Of a DNA stretch of 31,396 nucleotides, positions 16,113 to 24,190 are shown piece after piece. The notes beneath the pieces were generated by a model. That model saw only the letters and a program-made list of their open reading frames with translations. It did not search any database and was not told the DNA's origin. The translations under genes and the position numbers were made by a program. The stretch covers positions 1 to 31,396 of the forward strand of contig JAILAS010000042.1 in the NCBI GenBank assembly GCA_024681495.1, in the 5' to 3' direction. Each line of letters opens with the position of its first letter. The stretch's first letter is position 1. Source of the stretch: Eubacterium sp. (GTDB lineage: Bacteria; Bacillota; Clostridia; Lachnospirales; Lachnospiraceae).

Positions 16113-18191
16113 ATGGCAAAATATCTTGTAATTGTTGAGTCGCCTGCGAAGGTTAAGACTATTAAAAAATTTCTCGGTAAAAACTATGAAGTGGCCGCTT
16201 CGAACGGACACGTGAGGGACCTCCCCAAGAGTCAGCTGGGCGTGGATACGGATAACGATTTCGAGCCCCGCTACATTACCATAAGGGGTAAGGGCTCCGT
16301 GCTCGCCGACCTTCGAAAGAAGGTAAAGAAGGCCGATAAAGTATTCCTCGCGACCGACCCGGACCGCGAGGGAGAGGCTATATCCTGGCATCTGTATTAT
16401 GCTCTCGGACTCGAGGATAAGGAGTTTTCCAGGATTAGCTTTAATGAGATTACCAAAAACGCCGTTAAGGAAGCCATAAAGAACCCGGGCAAGGTCGACA
16501 TGAACCTGGTGGACGCTCAGCAGGCACGCCGCGTTCTCGACAGGCTCGTTGGATATAAGATTTCACCCCTTCTTTGGGTTAAGGTGAAGAGGGGGCTTTC
16601 GGCCGGACGAGTTCAGTCTGCGGCTCTGGATCTGGTATGCGAGAGGGAGGCGCAGATCGATGCGTTCATACCCGAGGAGTATTGGACTCTCGATGCCATC
16701 CTCGACGTGGAAGGAGAGAAGAAGCCCGTCACCGCCAAGTTCTACGGCGACTCTGACGGAAAAATTAAGATCCCCAACAAGGAGGAGATGGATAAGATAA
16801 TCGCGGCCGTTAAGGACGCGGACTTCACCATCATCGAGGCTAAGAAGGGTACCCGCAAGAAGAATCCGCCCCAGCCTTTTACCACCAGTACCATGCAGCA
16901 GGCGGCTTCTTCGCAGCTTAACTTCACCACTCAGAAGACCATGCGCATCGCCCAGCAGCTCTACGAGGGAATCTCTATAAAGGGACGCGGCAATGCGGGT
17001 CTTATCACGTACCTTCGTACGGACTCCGTTCGTATATCCGACGAGGCTAAGGCTTCGGCGAAGGACTATATTTCCGGTGAGTACGGGGATGATTATGTAA
17101 ACCTCAGCGACATGGACAAGGCCGGAAAGGGCAAGATTCAGGACGCTCACGAGGCCATACGTCCCACTGATATAACACTCACACCCGCGCTTGCTAAAGA
17201 CTCGCTTACGCGAGATCAGTTCAGGCTTTACGGGCTTATCTGGAGGCGTTATGTGGCCAGCCGCATGACGCCGGCCATCTACGACACGGTTTCGGTTAAG
17301 ATTAAGGCTGCGGATTATATATTCACGGTTTCCGCATCGAACCTCTCGTTCGACGGTTACTTCTGCGTGTATAAGGAGGATGTGGAGAAGAACACATCCA
17401 ACGTGACGGTAAGGTCGCTCGATAAGGACTCTGTGCTTAAACTCGACGAGCTCAGTCCCGTCCAGCACTTCACCGAGCCGCCCGATCACTACACCGAGGC
17501 GACTCTCGTAAGGGCGATGGAGGAGCGCGGCATTGGGCGCCCGAGTACGTATGCCCCGACCATTACCACATTGCTGTCCAGAAGGTACATCCTCAAGGAG
17601 GAGAAGAAGCTCTTCGTGACGGAGATTGGTGAGGCAGTCGACGGAATCATGAAGGAGTCCTTCCCTGAGATTGTAAACCTGAACTTTACGGCAGACATGG
17701 AGACCAGACTCGACGAGGTCGAGCAGGGCAACATGGAGTGGAAGCAGATAATGAGGGACTTCTATCCCGACTTCGAGAAGGAGCTCGAGGTGGCGGAGAA
17801 GGAGCTCGAGAAGATAGAGATTAAGGACGAGGAGACCGATGTTGTCTGCGACAAGTGTGGCAGGAACATGGTCATCAAGTACGGGCCCCACGGAAAGTTC
17901 ATGGCATGCCCCGGATTCCCGGAGTGCAAGAACACCAAGCCCTACCTCGAGAAGGCCGGGATGCCCTGTCCGTTGTGCGGCAAGGACGTCCTTATAAAGA
18001 AAACCCGCAAGGGCCGCAGATACTACGGCTGCGAGGACAATCCCGACTGCGAGTTCATGTCGTGGCAGAAGCCCGCTCCCGAGCTTTGCCCCAGGTGCGG
18101 CAGCTTCATGACCGAACGCGGCAGGAAGTATCTGTGCTCCAACAAGCAGTGTGGTTTTGTGAAAAAAATTGATGAAAACACCGAAAATTAA
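16113..18191 (+). CDS. topA: DNA topoisomerase I (type IA)
   Basis: TopA relaxes negatively supercoiled DNA. From ATG 16113 it has 692 residues, close to B. subtilis TopA. The TOPRIM domain opens with YLVIVESPAKVKTIKKFLG and contains DPDREGEAISWH; the active-site tyrosine is Tyr300 in GLITYLRTDS. The C-terminus carries three Cys4 zinc ribbons (CDKCG..CPGFPEC, CPLCG..CEDNPDC, CPRCG..CSNKQC). The frame stays open upstream to an ATG at 16008 with AGGA four bases before it, which would add 35 residues. I choose 16113 because family members start at M-x-x-YLVIVESPAK. No strong RBS precedes 16113. A weak promoter (GTGACC, 16 bases, TACTAT) lies at 16060-16087. Confidence 0.95.
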   Translation: MAKYLVIVESPAKVKTIKKFLGKNYEVAASNGHVRDLPKSQLGVDTDNDFEPRYITIRGKGSVLADLRKKVKKADKVFLATDPDREGEAISWHLYYALGLEDKEFSRISFNEITKNAVKEAIKNPGKVDMNLVDAQQARRVLDRLVGYKISPLLWVKVKRGLSAGRVQSAALDLVCEREAQIDAFIPEEYWTLDAILDVEGEKKPVTAKFYGDSDGKIKIPNKEEMDKIIAAVKDADFTIIEAKKGTRKKNPPQPFTTSTMQQAASSQLNFTTQKTMRIAQQLYEGISIKGRGNAGLITYLRTDSVRISDEAKASAKDYISGEYGDDYVNLSDMDKAGKGKIQDAHEAIRPTDITLTPALAKDSLTRDQFRLYGLIWRRYVASRMTPAIYDTVSVKIKAADYIFTVSASNLSFDGYFCVYKEDVEKNTSNVTVRSLDKDSVLKLDELSPVQHFTEPPDHYTEATLVRAMEERGIGRPSTYAPTITTLLSRRYILKEEKKLFVTEIGEAVDGIMKESFPEIVNLNFTADMETRLDEVEQGNMEWKQIMRDFYPDFEKELEVAEKELEKIEIKDEETDVVCDKCGRNMVIKYGPHGKFMACPGFPECKNTKPYLEKAGMPCPLCGKDVLIKKTRKGRRYYGCEDNPDCEFMSWQKPAPELCPRCGSFMTERGRKYLCSNKQCGFVKKIDENTEN

Positions 18192-18208
18192 GAAATTTTC
18201 GGAAATTA
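18181..18208 (+). promoter_or_regulatory. Inverted repeat with candidate CodY box between topA and codY
   Basis: CCGAAAATT (18181-18189) and AATTTTCGG (18194-18202) form a perfect 9-bp inverted repeat across the topA stop codon. The right arm begins AATTTTCGGAAATTA (18194-18208), which matches the B. subtilis-type CodY box AATTTTCWGAAAATT at 12 of 15 positions. It lies just upstream of the codY promoter, so autoregulation is plausible. It may instead be a terminator stem, but no T-run follows. Confidence 0.45.
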
Positions 18209-18219
18209 TCGACAAATTG

Positions 18220-18248
18220 TTGCGAGTTTTTCCCGTTTGTGATACAAT
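18220..18248 (+). promoter_or_regulatory. Sigma-A promoter for codY
   Basis: TTGCGA (18220-18225) and TACAAT (18243-18248) are separated by 17 bases. The start site would be about 35 bases before the codY ATG. Confidence 0.65.
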
Positions 18249-18291
18249 GACAAAAGTTTCTTGAAAGTCATCGCATACGGGAGGTGCTTTT

Positions 18292-19080
18292 ATGAGCAGC
18301 GTTAAATTATTAGATAAGACGCGTAAAATCAACAAACTTTTGCACAATAACAATTCGTCAAAGGTTGTATTTAACGATATATGCGCAGTGCTTACCGACA
18401 TTCTCTCTTCGAACATCCTTGTGATAAGTAAGAAGGGAAAGGTGCTTGGATGCAGTGCGTTTGAGGGAAACGGCGAGATTCACGAGATGCTCTCCACGGG
18501 TGTGGGCGATTTCATTGAGAACATCCTCAATGAGCGTCTGCTGGGGATTCTTTCCACAAAGGAGAACGTGAACCTTACCACGCTCGGATTCGAGGATCCT
18601 GAGATCTCCAGCATTAGGGCCGTGATTACTCCGATTGTGATTGCGGGAGAGCGCCTTGGCACCCTCTTTGTGTATAAGAACAACGAGGAATACACCATTG
18701 ACGACATCATCCTGTGCGAGTACGGCACCACTGTTGTGGGCCTTGAGATGATGCGCTCCGTGAACGAGGAGAATGTAGAAGAGAGCAGGAAGATTCAGGT
18801 GGTTAAGTCCGCTATCAGCACGCTTTCTTTCTCCGAGCTCGCGGCCATCATACATATCTTCGACGAGCTCGATGGCAAAGAGGGCATCCTTGTCGCCAGT
18901 AAGATTGCTGACAGGGTGGGCATCACGCGCTCGGTTATCGTCAACGCACTTCGCAAGTTCGAGAGCGCAGGCATCGTCGAGTCCAGGTCGTCCGGTATGA
19001 AGGGCACTTACATTAAGGTTCTTAACGACGTGATCTTTGATGAGCTCGATGCTATCAAGAAAGAGAACGAAAACTCATAA
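18292..19080 (+). CDS. codY: GTP-sensing global transcriptional regulator CodY
   Basis: CodY is a dimeric DNA-binding protein that senses GTP and branched-chain amino acids and represses many stationary-phase genes. The 262 residues match family length. Residues 1-155 form the GAF sensor domain (LLDKTRKINKLL, then CAVLTDILSSNILVISKKGK). The C-terminal winged helix-turn-helix is at about 192-250 and contains the highly conserved ASKIADRVGITRSVIVNALR and KFESAGIVESRSSGMKGTYI. A perfect GGGAGGTG precedes the ATG. In B. subtilis codY sits directly upstream of the fla/che operon and CodY represses motility genes; the same position here suggests a similar link. A terminator and two promoters separate it from flgB. 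Confidence 0.97.
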   Translation: MSSVKLLDKTRKINKLLHNNNSSKVVFNDICAVLTDILSSNILVISKKGKVLGCSAFEGNGEIHEMLSTGVGDFIENILNERLLGILSTKENVNLTTLGFEDPEISSIRAVITPIVIAGERLGTLFVYKNNEEYTIDDIILCEYGTTVVGLEMMRSVNEENVEESRKIQVVKSAISTLSFSELAAIIHIFDELDGKEGILVASKIADRVGITRSVIVNALRKFESAGIVESRSSGMKGTYIKVLNDVIFDELDAIKKENENS

Positions 19081-19099
19081 CTGTTTTCTTCATACAGGT

Positions 19100-19126
19100 T
19101 AAGTAATAGTGACAAACGGCCGATAA
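19100..19126 (+). promoter_or_regulatory. Sigma-28 (SigD/FliA) promoter upstream of the flagellar operon
   Basis: TAAG (19100-19103), exactly 15 bases, then GCCGATAA (19119-19126) matches the sigma-28 consensus TAAA-N15-GCCGATAA at 11 of 12 positions. It lies 20 bases after codY. B. subtilis likewise has a distal sigma-D promoter and a proximal sigma-A promoter ahead of fla/che. Confidence 0.7.
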
Positions 19127-19132
19127 ATATCT

Positions 19133-19229
19133 TTGAAAAGAGAATATCCGTTGTGTCGTTTCATGGATTGAAGAATGCGACAGATAAAGGGATTTATGGA
19201 GGTTGAGCCTCTGTTAATCCCTTTTTGTT
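19133..19229 (+). ncRNA. Possible short sigma-28-dependent RNA or operon leader
   Basis: A transcript from the sigma-28 promoter would begin near 19133 and meet a terminator ending about 19229, giving roughly 95 nt. It contains a first hairpin (TGTCG 19154-19158 with CGACA 19178-19182, extended by CAT/ATG) and then the terminator. No good small ORF is seen. It may be a stable small RNA or simply an attenuated leader of the flagellar operon. No match to a known RNA family was recognised, including the c-di-GMP-I riboswitch. Confidence 0.3.
19186..19229 (+). terminator. Intrinsic terminator between codY and flgB
   Basis: AAAGGGATT (19186-19194) pairs with AATCCCTTT (19216-19224), with an inner GAGG/CCTC pairing, followed by TTGTTT. 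It separates codY and the sigma-28 promoter from flgB and could be conditional. Confidence 0.75.
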
Positions 19230-19262
19230 TATATAAAAAACAATTATTCGGGAAGCTAATAC

Positions 19263-19290
19263 TTGTTTTTTGTAGAAAAGCGTTTATAAT
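19263..19290 (+). promoter_or_regulatory. Sigma-A promoter for the flagellar operon; leader to flgB
   Basis: TTGTTT (19263-19268), 16 bases, then a perfect TATAAT (19285-19290). The transcript would have a leader of about 90 bases up to the flgB RBS GGAGGTG (19377-19383). The 308-base codY-flgB gap is thus explained by a sigma-28 promoter, a terminator, this promoter and the leader; I found no further gene in it. Confidence 0.6.
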
Positions 19291-19388
19291 AATACTATAT
19301 GATGTGTCTGATGAGTCGAAGTGTGTCCATTTGTTGTGGATTACATAATGGCATACAGGCGTGTTATATAGGCCACGGAGGTGAATGT

Positions 19389-19775
19389 ATGGCTGTAGGT
19401 TTGTATGATTATGTTGATGTGCTGGCAAAGGCGGCAGACGCCAGCTGGCTGAAAAACGAGACGATATCACAGAATATCGCTAATGTTGACACGGTCAATT
19501 ACAACCGTCAGGATGTAGATTTTGAGGGGGCACTCCAGCAGGCTCTTCTTAAGAATTCTTACATCTCACTTGATGATAAGGTTTCCCACCTGGACATGTC
19601 CGATTTGGACGTTAAGGCCTTTACCGAATACTCTACGTATTCCTACAGGCTCGACGGTAACAATGTGGACATCGACACCGAGAATGTCGAGCTCGCCGCG
19701 AATCAGCTGGTATACCAGGGATTGACGAGCAGTATTACTTCTGAACTTGCCCGCATCGAGTCGGTTTGCAAGTAG
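19389..19775 (+). CDS. flgB: Flagellar basal-body proximal rod protein FlgB
   Basis: FlgB is part of the proximal rod that connects the MS ring to the distal rod; it is exported by the flagellar type III apparatus. From ATG 19389 it has 128 residues. The rod-family signature SQNIANVDTVNYNRQDV lies at about 30-46, and the C-terminal helix LAANQLVYQGLTSSITSELA is typical. The frame is open further upstream, but GGAGGTG at 19377-19383 fixes the start at 19389. It is the first gene of the operon and 25 bases before flgC. Confidence 0.95.
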   Translation: MAVGLYDYVDVLAKAADASWLKNETISQNIANVDTVNYNRQDVDFEGALQQALLKNSYISLDDKVSHLDMSDLDVKAFTEYSTYSYRLDGNNVDIDTENVELAANQLVYQGLTSSITSELARIESVCK

Positions 19776-19800
19776 CGGGTTATGAAAGGGAGGTAGAGCC

Positions 19801-20241
19801 ATGTCATTATTTCAATCATTTGCCATAAACTCATCGGGTATGACCGCGCAGCGTTTCCGCACGGATATCATAGCCGAAAACGTAGCAAACGTTACCACCA
19901 CGCGTACAGAGGACGGGGATGTCTACACGCGCCAGGTGGTTACCTTCGAGGAGAAGAGGACGACGGCCCTCCGCCATATCCTTAACAGCACCAGGGGTGA
20001 CTTTAGGGGTGACGGCGTGAAGGTTACCAGCGTCCAGGAAGACACGGACACGGAGTATGTTGTCGAGTATGATCCCTCTCATCCCGATGCGGACGAGTAT
20101 GGATACGTCACATATCCCAACGTGAATATAGTAACCGAGATGACTAACCTCATTGATTCCAGCCGTTCATATGAGGCGAACGCCACGGCGTTTGAGTCCA
20201 GCAAGTCCATTGCTTCGACCGGTTTGAATATCGGCAAGTAG
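19801..20241 (+). CDS. flgC: Flagellar basal-body rod protein FlgC
   Basis: FlgC is the second proximal rod component. The 146-residue protein has the N-terminal rod motif SGMTAQRFRTDIIAENVANV (residues 12-31), the central segment VEYDPSHPDADEYGYVTYPN, which is a hallmark of FlgC, and a C-terminal helix SSRSYEANATAFESSKSIAS. Length is normal. GGGAGG lies before the ATG. It is exported without a cleaved signal. fliE follows after 21 bases. Confidence 0.97.
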   Translation: MSLFQSFAINSSGMTAQRFRTDIIAENVANVTTTRTEDGDVYTRQVVTFEEKRTTALRHILNSTRGDFRGDGVKVTSVQEDTDTEYVVEYDPSHPDADEYGYVTYPNVNIVTEMTNLIDSSRSYEANATAFESSKSIASTGLNIGK

Positions 20242-20262
20242 TCTTTTGATTAGGAGGATTTT

Positions 20263-20583
20263 ATGGATCACATCGCATCATTGACGAGCGTCAGTTCGGA
20301 TAAGGTATACGAGCAGCTGAAGAATTTCGGCGTTGATACTTCTACGGCTAATGAGGACAGCTTTGAGACGCTGTATAATTCTGCGGTTACTCTGATTACG
20401 GAGACCAATTCCCTGCAGGATGCCGCGGAGACGGAAGAGATAAACTTTGCGCTGGGCTACTCAGACGATACGCACACGCTGCAGATCGCCGAAGAGAAGG
20501 CCAACATTGCGCTTCAATATACCATCGCTGTGCGTGACAGGTTCCTCGAAGCATACGACACCATCATGCAGATGCAGGTATAA
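20263..20583 (+). CDS. fliE: Flagellar hook-basal body protein FliE
   Basis: FliE is the adapter between the MS ring (FliF) and the rod, and is among the first exported substrates. It has 106 residues, the normal length. The C-terminal half shows the family pattern HTLQIAEEKANIALQYTIAV, followed by RDRFLEAYDTIMQMQV, which is strongly conserved. The N-terminal half is variable and acidic. AGGAGG lies 6 bases upstream of the ATG. A hairpin begins right after its stop codon. Confidence 0.95.
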   Translation: MDHIASLTSVSSDKVYEQLKNFGVDTSTANEDSFETLYNSAVTLITETNSLQDAAETEEINFALGYSDDTHTLQIAEEKANIALQYTIAVRDRFLEAYDTIMQMQV

Positions 20584-20585
20584 AA

Positions 20586-20635
20586 GGGCGGAGGAACGCC
20601 CGTTAAAGCCTTCCTTTTTATGAAAATCGGGAAGG
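20586..20635 (+). other. Two hairpins between fliE and fliF
   Basis: GGGCG (20586-20590) pairs with CGCCC (20597-20601). Then CCTTCC (20609-20614) pairs with GGAAGG (20630-20635), with an inner T-run opposite an A-run. At 96 bases this is the longest gap in the flgB-fliJ part of the operon. The hairpins may protect or process the mRNA or lower read-through into fliF. Confidence 0.5.
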
Positions 20636-20679
20636 GGAGTAACAAATATTCTAAAATTCAGTAAGGGTGGAGATGGAGC

Positions 20680-22302
20680 ATGCCTGAAAGACTTAAAGGG
20701 ATTTTGAATAAGGTTTTGGAGTGGTGGAATAAATTCACCATTAAGCAGAAGACCCTCATTGGCAGCATCACAGGTGTCGTCGTAGTGGCTCTTGCCATAC
20801 TCATCTTCACAGTCACCCGTCCCACCTGGATTACTCTTACGGTTTGCGAGAGCGAGACGGAGGCTTCCGAAGTCGTCGAGCTCCTCGAGGGAGACGAGAT
20901 TGAGTACAAGACTTCGTCTGACGGTCTCACCATCTCGGTCCTTCAGAAGGACGAGGCGGATGCCCACCTTCTTCTGGGATCCAACAGCATATCCACCGAC
21001 GGATATTCCATAGACGATGTTTTCGACGGCAGTTTTTCCACTACCGAATCCGACAAAGAAAAGAAATACCAGCTTTATCTCGAGGAGAAGATAAGGGACG
21101 ACCTTGTCGATGCGCTTGATATAGTGGAAGATGCCGAGGTTAACCTCAGTATGCCCAATAACGACGGCACGATTCTCTCTCAGCAGGAGGATACGTACGC
21201 CGGTGTTATGCTAACTCTTAACGACGAGATGACCGAGGATCAGGCCGCGGGTATAGCCAATTTCGTTGCCACATCCGTCGGAAACGACAACACGGACAAC
21301 ATCCTGCTCCTCGATTCGGCCAGCAATGTGCTTTTCTCGGGAGCCGATTCCGACAGCGACTCGGTTTATTACACATCGGCTGCTCAGACAGCCATCCAGA
21401 AGAAGGCTCAGGAGAACGTAAAGAGCCAGGTTTCCGACGTGCTCATGGGATCCACACTCTTCGACAATGTGGAGGTGGGCCTTAACCTCAAGCTCGACTT
21501 CGACGAGGAAGAGGTCAACGACACGTATTACTACGTTGAGGAGGGTAATACCCAGGGATACCTCGACGAGGAGACCACCTACAGCGAGGAGACTCAGGGT
21601 GGATATTCGGGTGTTCCGGGCACGGATTCGAACGACGAGACCACTTACGTTATCGATACAGACGATTTGACGTATTCCACGGTTGAGGAGGTTACGAAGG
21701 ACTACCTTCCCAACGTCAAGGTGACCACCACCAAGAAGGCCACGGGAACCATTATCCCTGACGAGTCCTCCATTACGGTCGTTGCCAGCAACTACGTCGT
21801 ATATAACGAAGACGAAATGAAGGCCGCCGGTGAGCTCGACGATCAGACGTTCGAGGAGTTCGTTGCCGCCAATTCCGAGAAGGTTCAGCAGGAGGCTTCC
21901 GAGGATTATATTGCCGCCGTGGCCAATGCCACAGGTATCGATCAGGAAAACATTACCCTTCTGGTTTACGATGTGCCTTTCTTCCAGTATTCGGAGAACG
22001 AGTTTGACGTTACGGATTACCTGCAGTTCATAATTGCTGCAGCCATCCTGATAATGCTTGGATTCGTCATCTTCCGCAGCACCAGGTCTCAGAGCGAGGA
22101 GGAGCCGGAAATTGAGCCCGAGCTCTCCGTTGAGGATCTTTTGGAGTCCACCAAGGAAGAGGAGCCTATTCTTGAGGAAATCGGATATGCAGAGAAGTCC
22201 GAGGCCCGTGTATTGATTGAGAAGTTTATTGATGAGAATCCCGCAGCTGTTGCATCGTTGCTCCGCAATTGGATCGAAGATGACAGCAGTGAATGGGATT
22301 AG
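20680..22302 (+). CDS. fliF: Flagellar MS-ring protein FliF
   Basis: FliF forms the membrane ring on which the flagellum is built and holds the export apparatus. It has 540 residues. There is one membrane span at about 26-46, ring-building domains (including YQLYLEEKIRDDLVDALDIV), an acidic, Asp/Glu/Thr-rich variable loop around 285-325, a second span at about 447-467, and a cytoplasmic tail ending VIEKFI-like (ARVLIEKFIDENP then VASLLRNWIEDD), which is the FliG-binding site. Both spans and the tail are intact. The RBS (GGAG) is short. It is followed by fliG 11 bases later. Confidence 0.96.
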   Translation: MPERLKGILNKVLEWWNKFTIKQKTLIGSITGVVVVALAILIFTVTRPTWITLTVCESETEASEVVELLEGDEIEYKTSSDGLTISVLQKDEADAHLLLGSNSISTDGYSIDDVFDGSFSTTESDKEKKYQLYLEEKIRDDLVDALDIVEDAEVNLSMPNNDGTILSQQEDTYAGVMLTLNDEMTEDQAAGIANFVATSVGNDNTDNILLLDSASNVLFSGADSDSDSVYYTSAAQTAIQKKAQENVKSQVSDVLMGSTLFDNVEVGLNLKLDFDEEEVNDTYYYVEEGNTQGYLDEETTYSEETQGGYSGVPGTDSNDETTYVIDTDDLTYSTVEEVTKDYLPNVKVTTTKKATGTIIPDESSITVVASNYVVYNEDEMKAAGELDDQTFEEFVAANSEKVQQEASEDYIAAVANATGIDQENITLLVYDVPFFQYSENEFDVTDYLQFIIAAAILIMLGFVIFRSTRSQSEEEPEIEPELSVEDLLESTKEEEPILEEIGYAEKSEARVLIEKFIDENPAAVASLLRNWIEDDSSEWD

Positions 22303-22313
22303 GAGCATAGTAT

Positions 22314-23327
22314 ATGAGTAGCGCCATCGATGAAATGACCGGCGTTGAAAAAGCCGCAGTCCTCCTGATTGCAATAGGACCGGAGAAATCCGCGCTAATA
22401 TTTCAGCATCTGAAGGAGGAAGAGATAGAGCAGCTCACTTTGGAGATTGCGAACACCAGAAGTGTATCTCCGGGAGTTAAAGAAGAGGTCCTCCAGGCAT
22501 TCTATCAGGTTTGCCTCGCGCAGCAGTACATTGCGGAGGGCGGTATTTCTTATGCCAAGGATCTTTTGGAGAAGGCCCTGGGAGCAGAGCAGGCGGATCT
22601 GGTTATTTCCAGGCTTACGTCCTCGCTGCAGGTTCGTCCTTTCGAGTTCGTTCGAAAGACAGAGCCCGGACAGCTGCTCACCTTCATACAGGACGAGCAT
22701 CCTCAGACTATCGCTATGATTTTGTCTTATCTGTCGGCCAGCCAGGCCGCCATGATTCTGGGCGCATTGCCGCCTGATAAGCAGGCAGATGTCTCCAAGC
22801 GTATCGCCATGATGGACAGGACCTCTCCTGACGTCGTTAAAGAGGTCGAGCGTGTTCTCGAGCGTAAGCTCTCATCGCTGGTGAACCAGGACTACACCAT
22901 TGTCGGCGGCGTGGATGCTATCGTAAACATCCTGAATACCGTAGACAGAGCCACAGAGAAGAACATCATGGAGTCTCTCGAGATCGAAGAGCCCGAGCTC
23001 GCAGACGAAATCCGCAAGAAGATGTTCGTATTCGAGGATATCCTTCTTCTCGACGACAGGGCCATCCAGCGCGTGCTGCGTGATGTCGACAATAACGACC
23101 TCGAGCTGGCCCTTAAGTCTGTTAACGAGGATGTTCAGAGCGCCATCTTCAGGAATCTGTCCAGCCGTCTCGCTTCCATGATCCAGGAGGATATGGAGTT
23201 CATGGGACCTGTTCGTATGAAGGATGTTGAGGACGCACAGCAGAAGATCGTAGGAATCATCCGCAAGCTCGAGGATTCCGGTGAGATCATCATCTCCAGA
23301 GGAGGAGGCGACGAGATCATTGCTTAA
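22314..23327 (+). CDS. fliG: Flagellar motor switch protein FliG
   Basis: FliG is the rotor protein that interacts with the MotA stator and with FliF and FliM. The 337 residues match family length. The N-terminal domain begins MTGVEKAAVLLIAIGPEKSA, the middle domain contains DEHPQTIAMILSYL, and the C-terminal domain contains MFVFEDILLLDDRAIQRVLR with the charged residues used for torque. It ends in a Gly/Asp tail. AGGAG lies 8 bases before the ATG. The fliH start lies at or just past the end of this gene. Confidence 0.97.
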   Translation: MSSAIDEMTGVEKAAVLLIAIGPEKSALIFQHLKEEEIEQLTLEIANTRSVSPGVKEEVLQAFYQVCLAQQYIAEGGISYAKDLLEKALGAEQADLVISRLTSSLQVRPFEFVRKTEPGQLLTFIQDEHPQTIAMILSYLSASQAAMILGALPPDKQADVSKRIAMMDRTSPDVVKEVERVLERKLSSLVNQDYTIVGGVDAIVNILNTVDRATEKNIMESLEIEEPELADEIRKKMFVFEDILLLDDRAIQRVLRDVDNNDLELALKSVNEDVQSAIFRNLSSRLASMIQEDMEFMGPVRMKDVEDAQQKIVGIIRKLEDSGEIIISRGGGDEIIA

Positions 23328-24171
23328 CATGTATAAAAACGTTACCGGCGGCTTCTATAATTCCGAGGAAGCCGAACCGGTGGTTATTAATTCCGATAAG
23401 CTTCTTGAAGAGAGACTCGCACAGATGGAAGCCGATAGACCTCCCGAGCCCGAGGTGTCTGATGAAGATGTTCCGGACGATGAGGAGGTTCGTTTTTTAG
23501 AGGGGGTAGAGGCTCTCGTTCGAGACGATCCCGATTACCACTCCGAATACGACGAGCCCCCTGTCGAGGAGGAGGCGATAGACCCCGTCGAGGAAGCCAA
23601 TGTTGCTGCCCAGCAGATTATCGATCAGGCGAACGAGGACGCCGAGCAGATCATTTCGCAGGCCAGGCTGAAGGCCGACCAGATTATCGCTACAGCGAAG
23701 GAGCAGGGATACGCCGAAGGGACGGAGCAGGCCCGGGCTGAAATCGAGGAGCTTACCAGGGAGTTCGAGAATAATAAGATTGCCTGGGAGAACGAGGTGA
23801 AGATTCGCGAGGCCGGCATGGAGAGGGATCTGGTCGATAAGATTCTCGCCGTCGTAGACAAGGTCTTCAGGCTCAGCATCTCCGATGATAAAAACATGAT
23901 CCTTCAGATGGTGACTGATGCGCTTTCCGGCATCGAGGGCGCCAGGAGTTTCACCATAAAGGTTAGCCCCGGCAACGTGGCCTTCATGGAGAGCATCTCG
24001 GATTCTCTCAGGAGGAAGGTCGGTAGCGGCGTGTCCATAGAGGTGACCTCGGACCCGGCCCTCGATGAGATGCAGTGCATGATCGAAACCGAGACGGGAC
24101 TTTTCGATTGCTCGCCGCTGCGCGAGTTCGACAATCTCGTTCGTAGTATCAGGATGCTTAGTGCTGAGTGA
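23320..24171 (+). CDS. fliH: Flagellar export ATPase regulator FliH
   Basis: FliH binds the ATPase FliI and the C ring and controls export. The N-terminal half is acidic and variable. Residues about 100-170 form a long coiled coil with Gln/Ala-rich heptads (AAQQIIDQANEDAEQIISQA), and the C-terminal globular domain (about 175-283) contains ISDDKNMILQMVTDAL and VSPGNVAFM, typical of FliH/YscL. The start is uncertain. GGAGGAGG (23301-23308) is 11 bases from a TTG at 23320 and 20 from the ATG at 23329, so TTG (overlapping fliG by 8 bases) is slightly preferred; ATG 23329 would remove three residues. Confidence 0.9.
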   Translation: MLNMYKNVTGGFYNSEEAEPVVINSDKLLEERLAQMEADRPPEPEVSDEDVPDDEEVRFLEGVEALVRDDPDYHSEYDEPPVEEEAIDPVEEANVAAQQIIDQANEDAEQIISQARLKADQIIATAKEQGYAEGTEQARAEIEELTREFENNKIAWENEVKIREAGMERDLVDKILAVVDKVFRLSISDDKNMILQMVTDALSGIEGARSFTIKVSPGNVAFMESISDSLRRKVGSGVSIEVTSDPALDEMQCMIETETGLFDCSPLREFDNLVRSIRMLSAE

Positions 24172-24190
24172 TTCTTGAGCGGAGTAAGTT

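Noticed and set aside
16332..16339. GCCGATAA within topA looks like a sigma-28 -10 box
   Set aside because: The position 15 bases upstream reads TCGA rather than TAAA, and it lies inside conserved coding sequence.
16563..18416. A 617-codon open frame on the minus strand opposite topA
   Set aside because: It is Leu/Val-rich with no recognisable motif, lies wholly over topA codons plus codY start, and has no RBS. It is a shadow produced by GC-rich third positions.
19308..19321. CTGATGA...GAAG in the flgB leader resembles a hammerhead ribozyme core
   Set aside because: Only 3 bases lie between the two core parts, so stem II is missing; the second part is GAAG rather than GAAA, and stems I and III do not form consistently. 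Likely chance.
19081..19388. A c-di-GMP riboswitch or an invertible switch ahead of flgB, as in C. difficile
   Set aside because: I saw no class I riboswitch core motif and no long inverted repeats flanking a segment. The hairpins found are explained as a short stem and a terminator.
21211..22374. A 387-codon open frame opposite fliF
   Set aside because: It is antisense to an intact, well-conserved fliF and matches no family pattern; a shadow frame.
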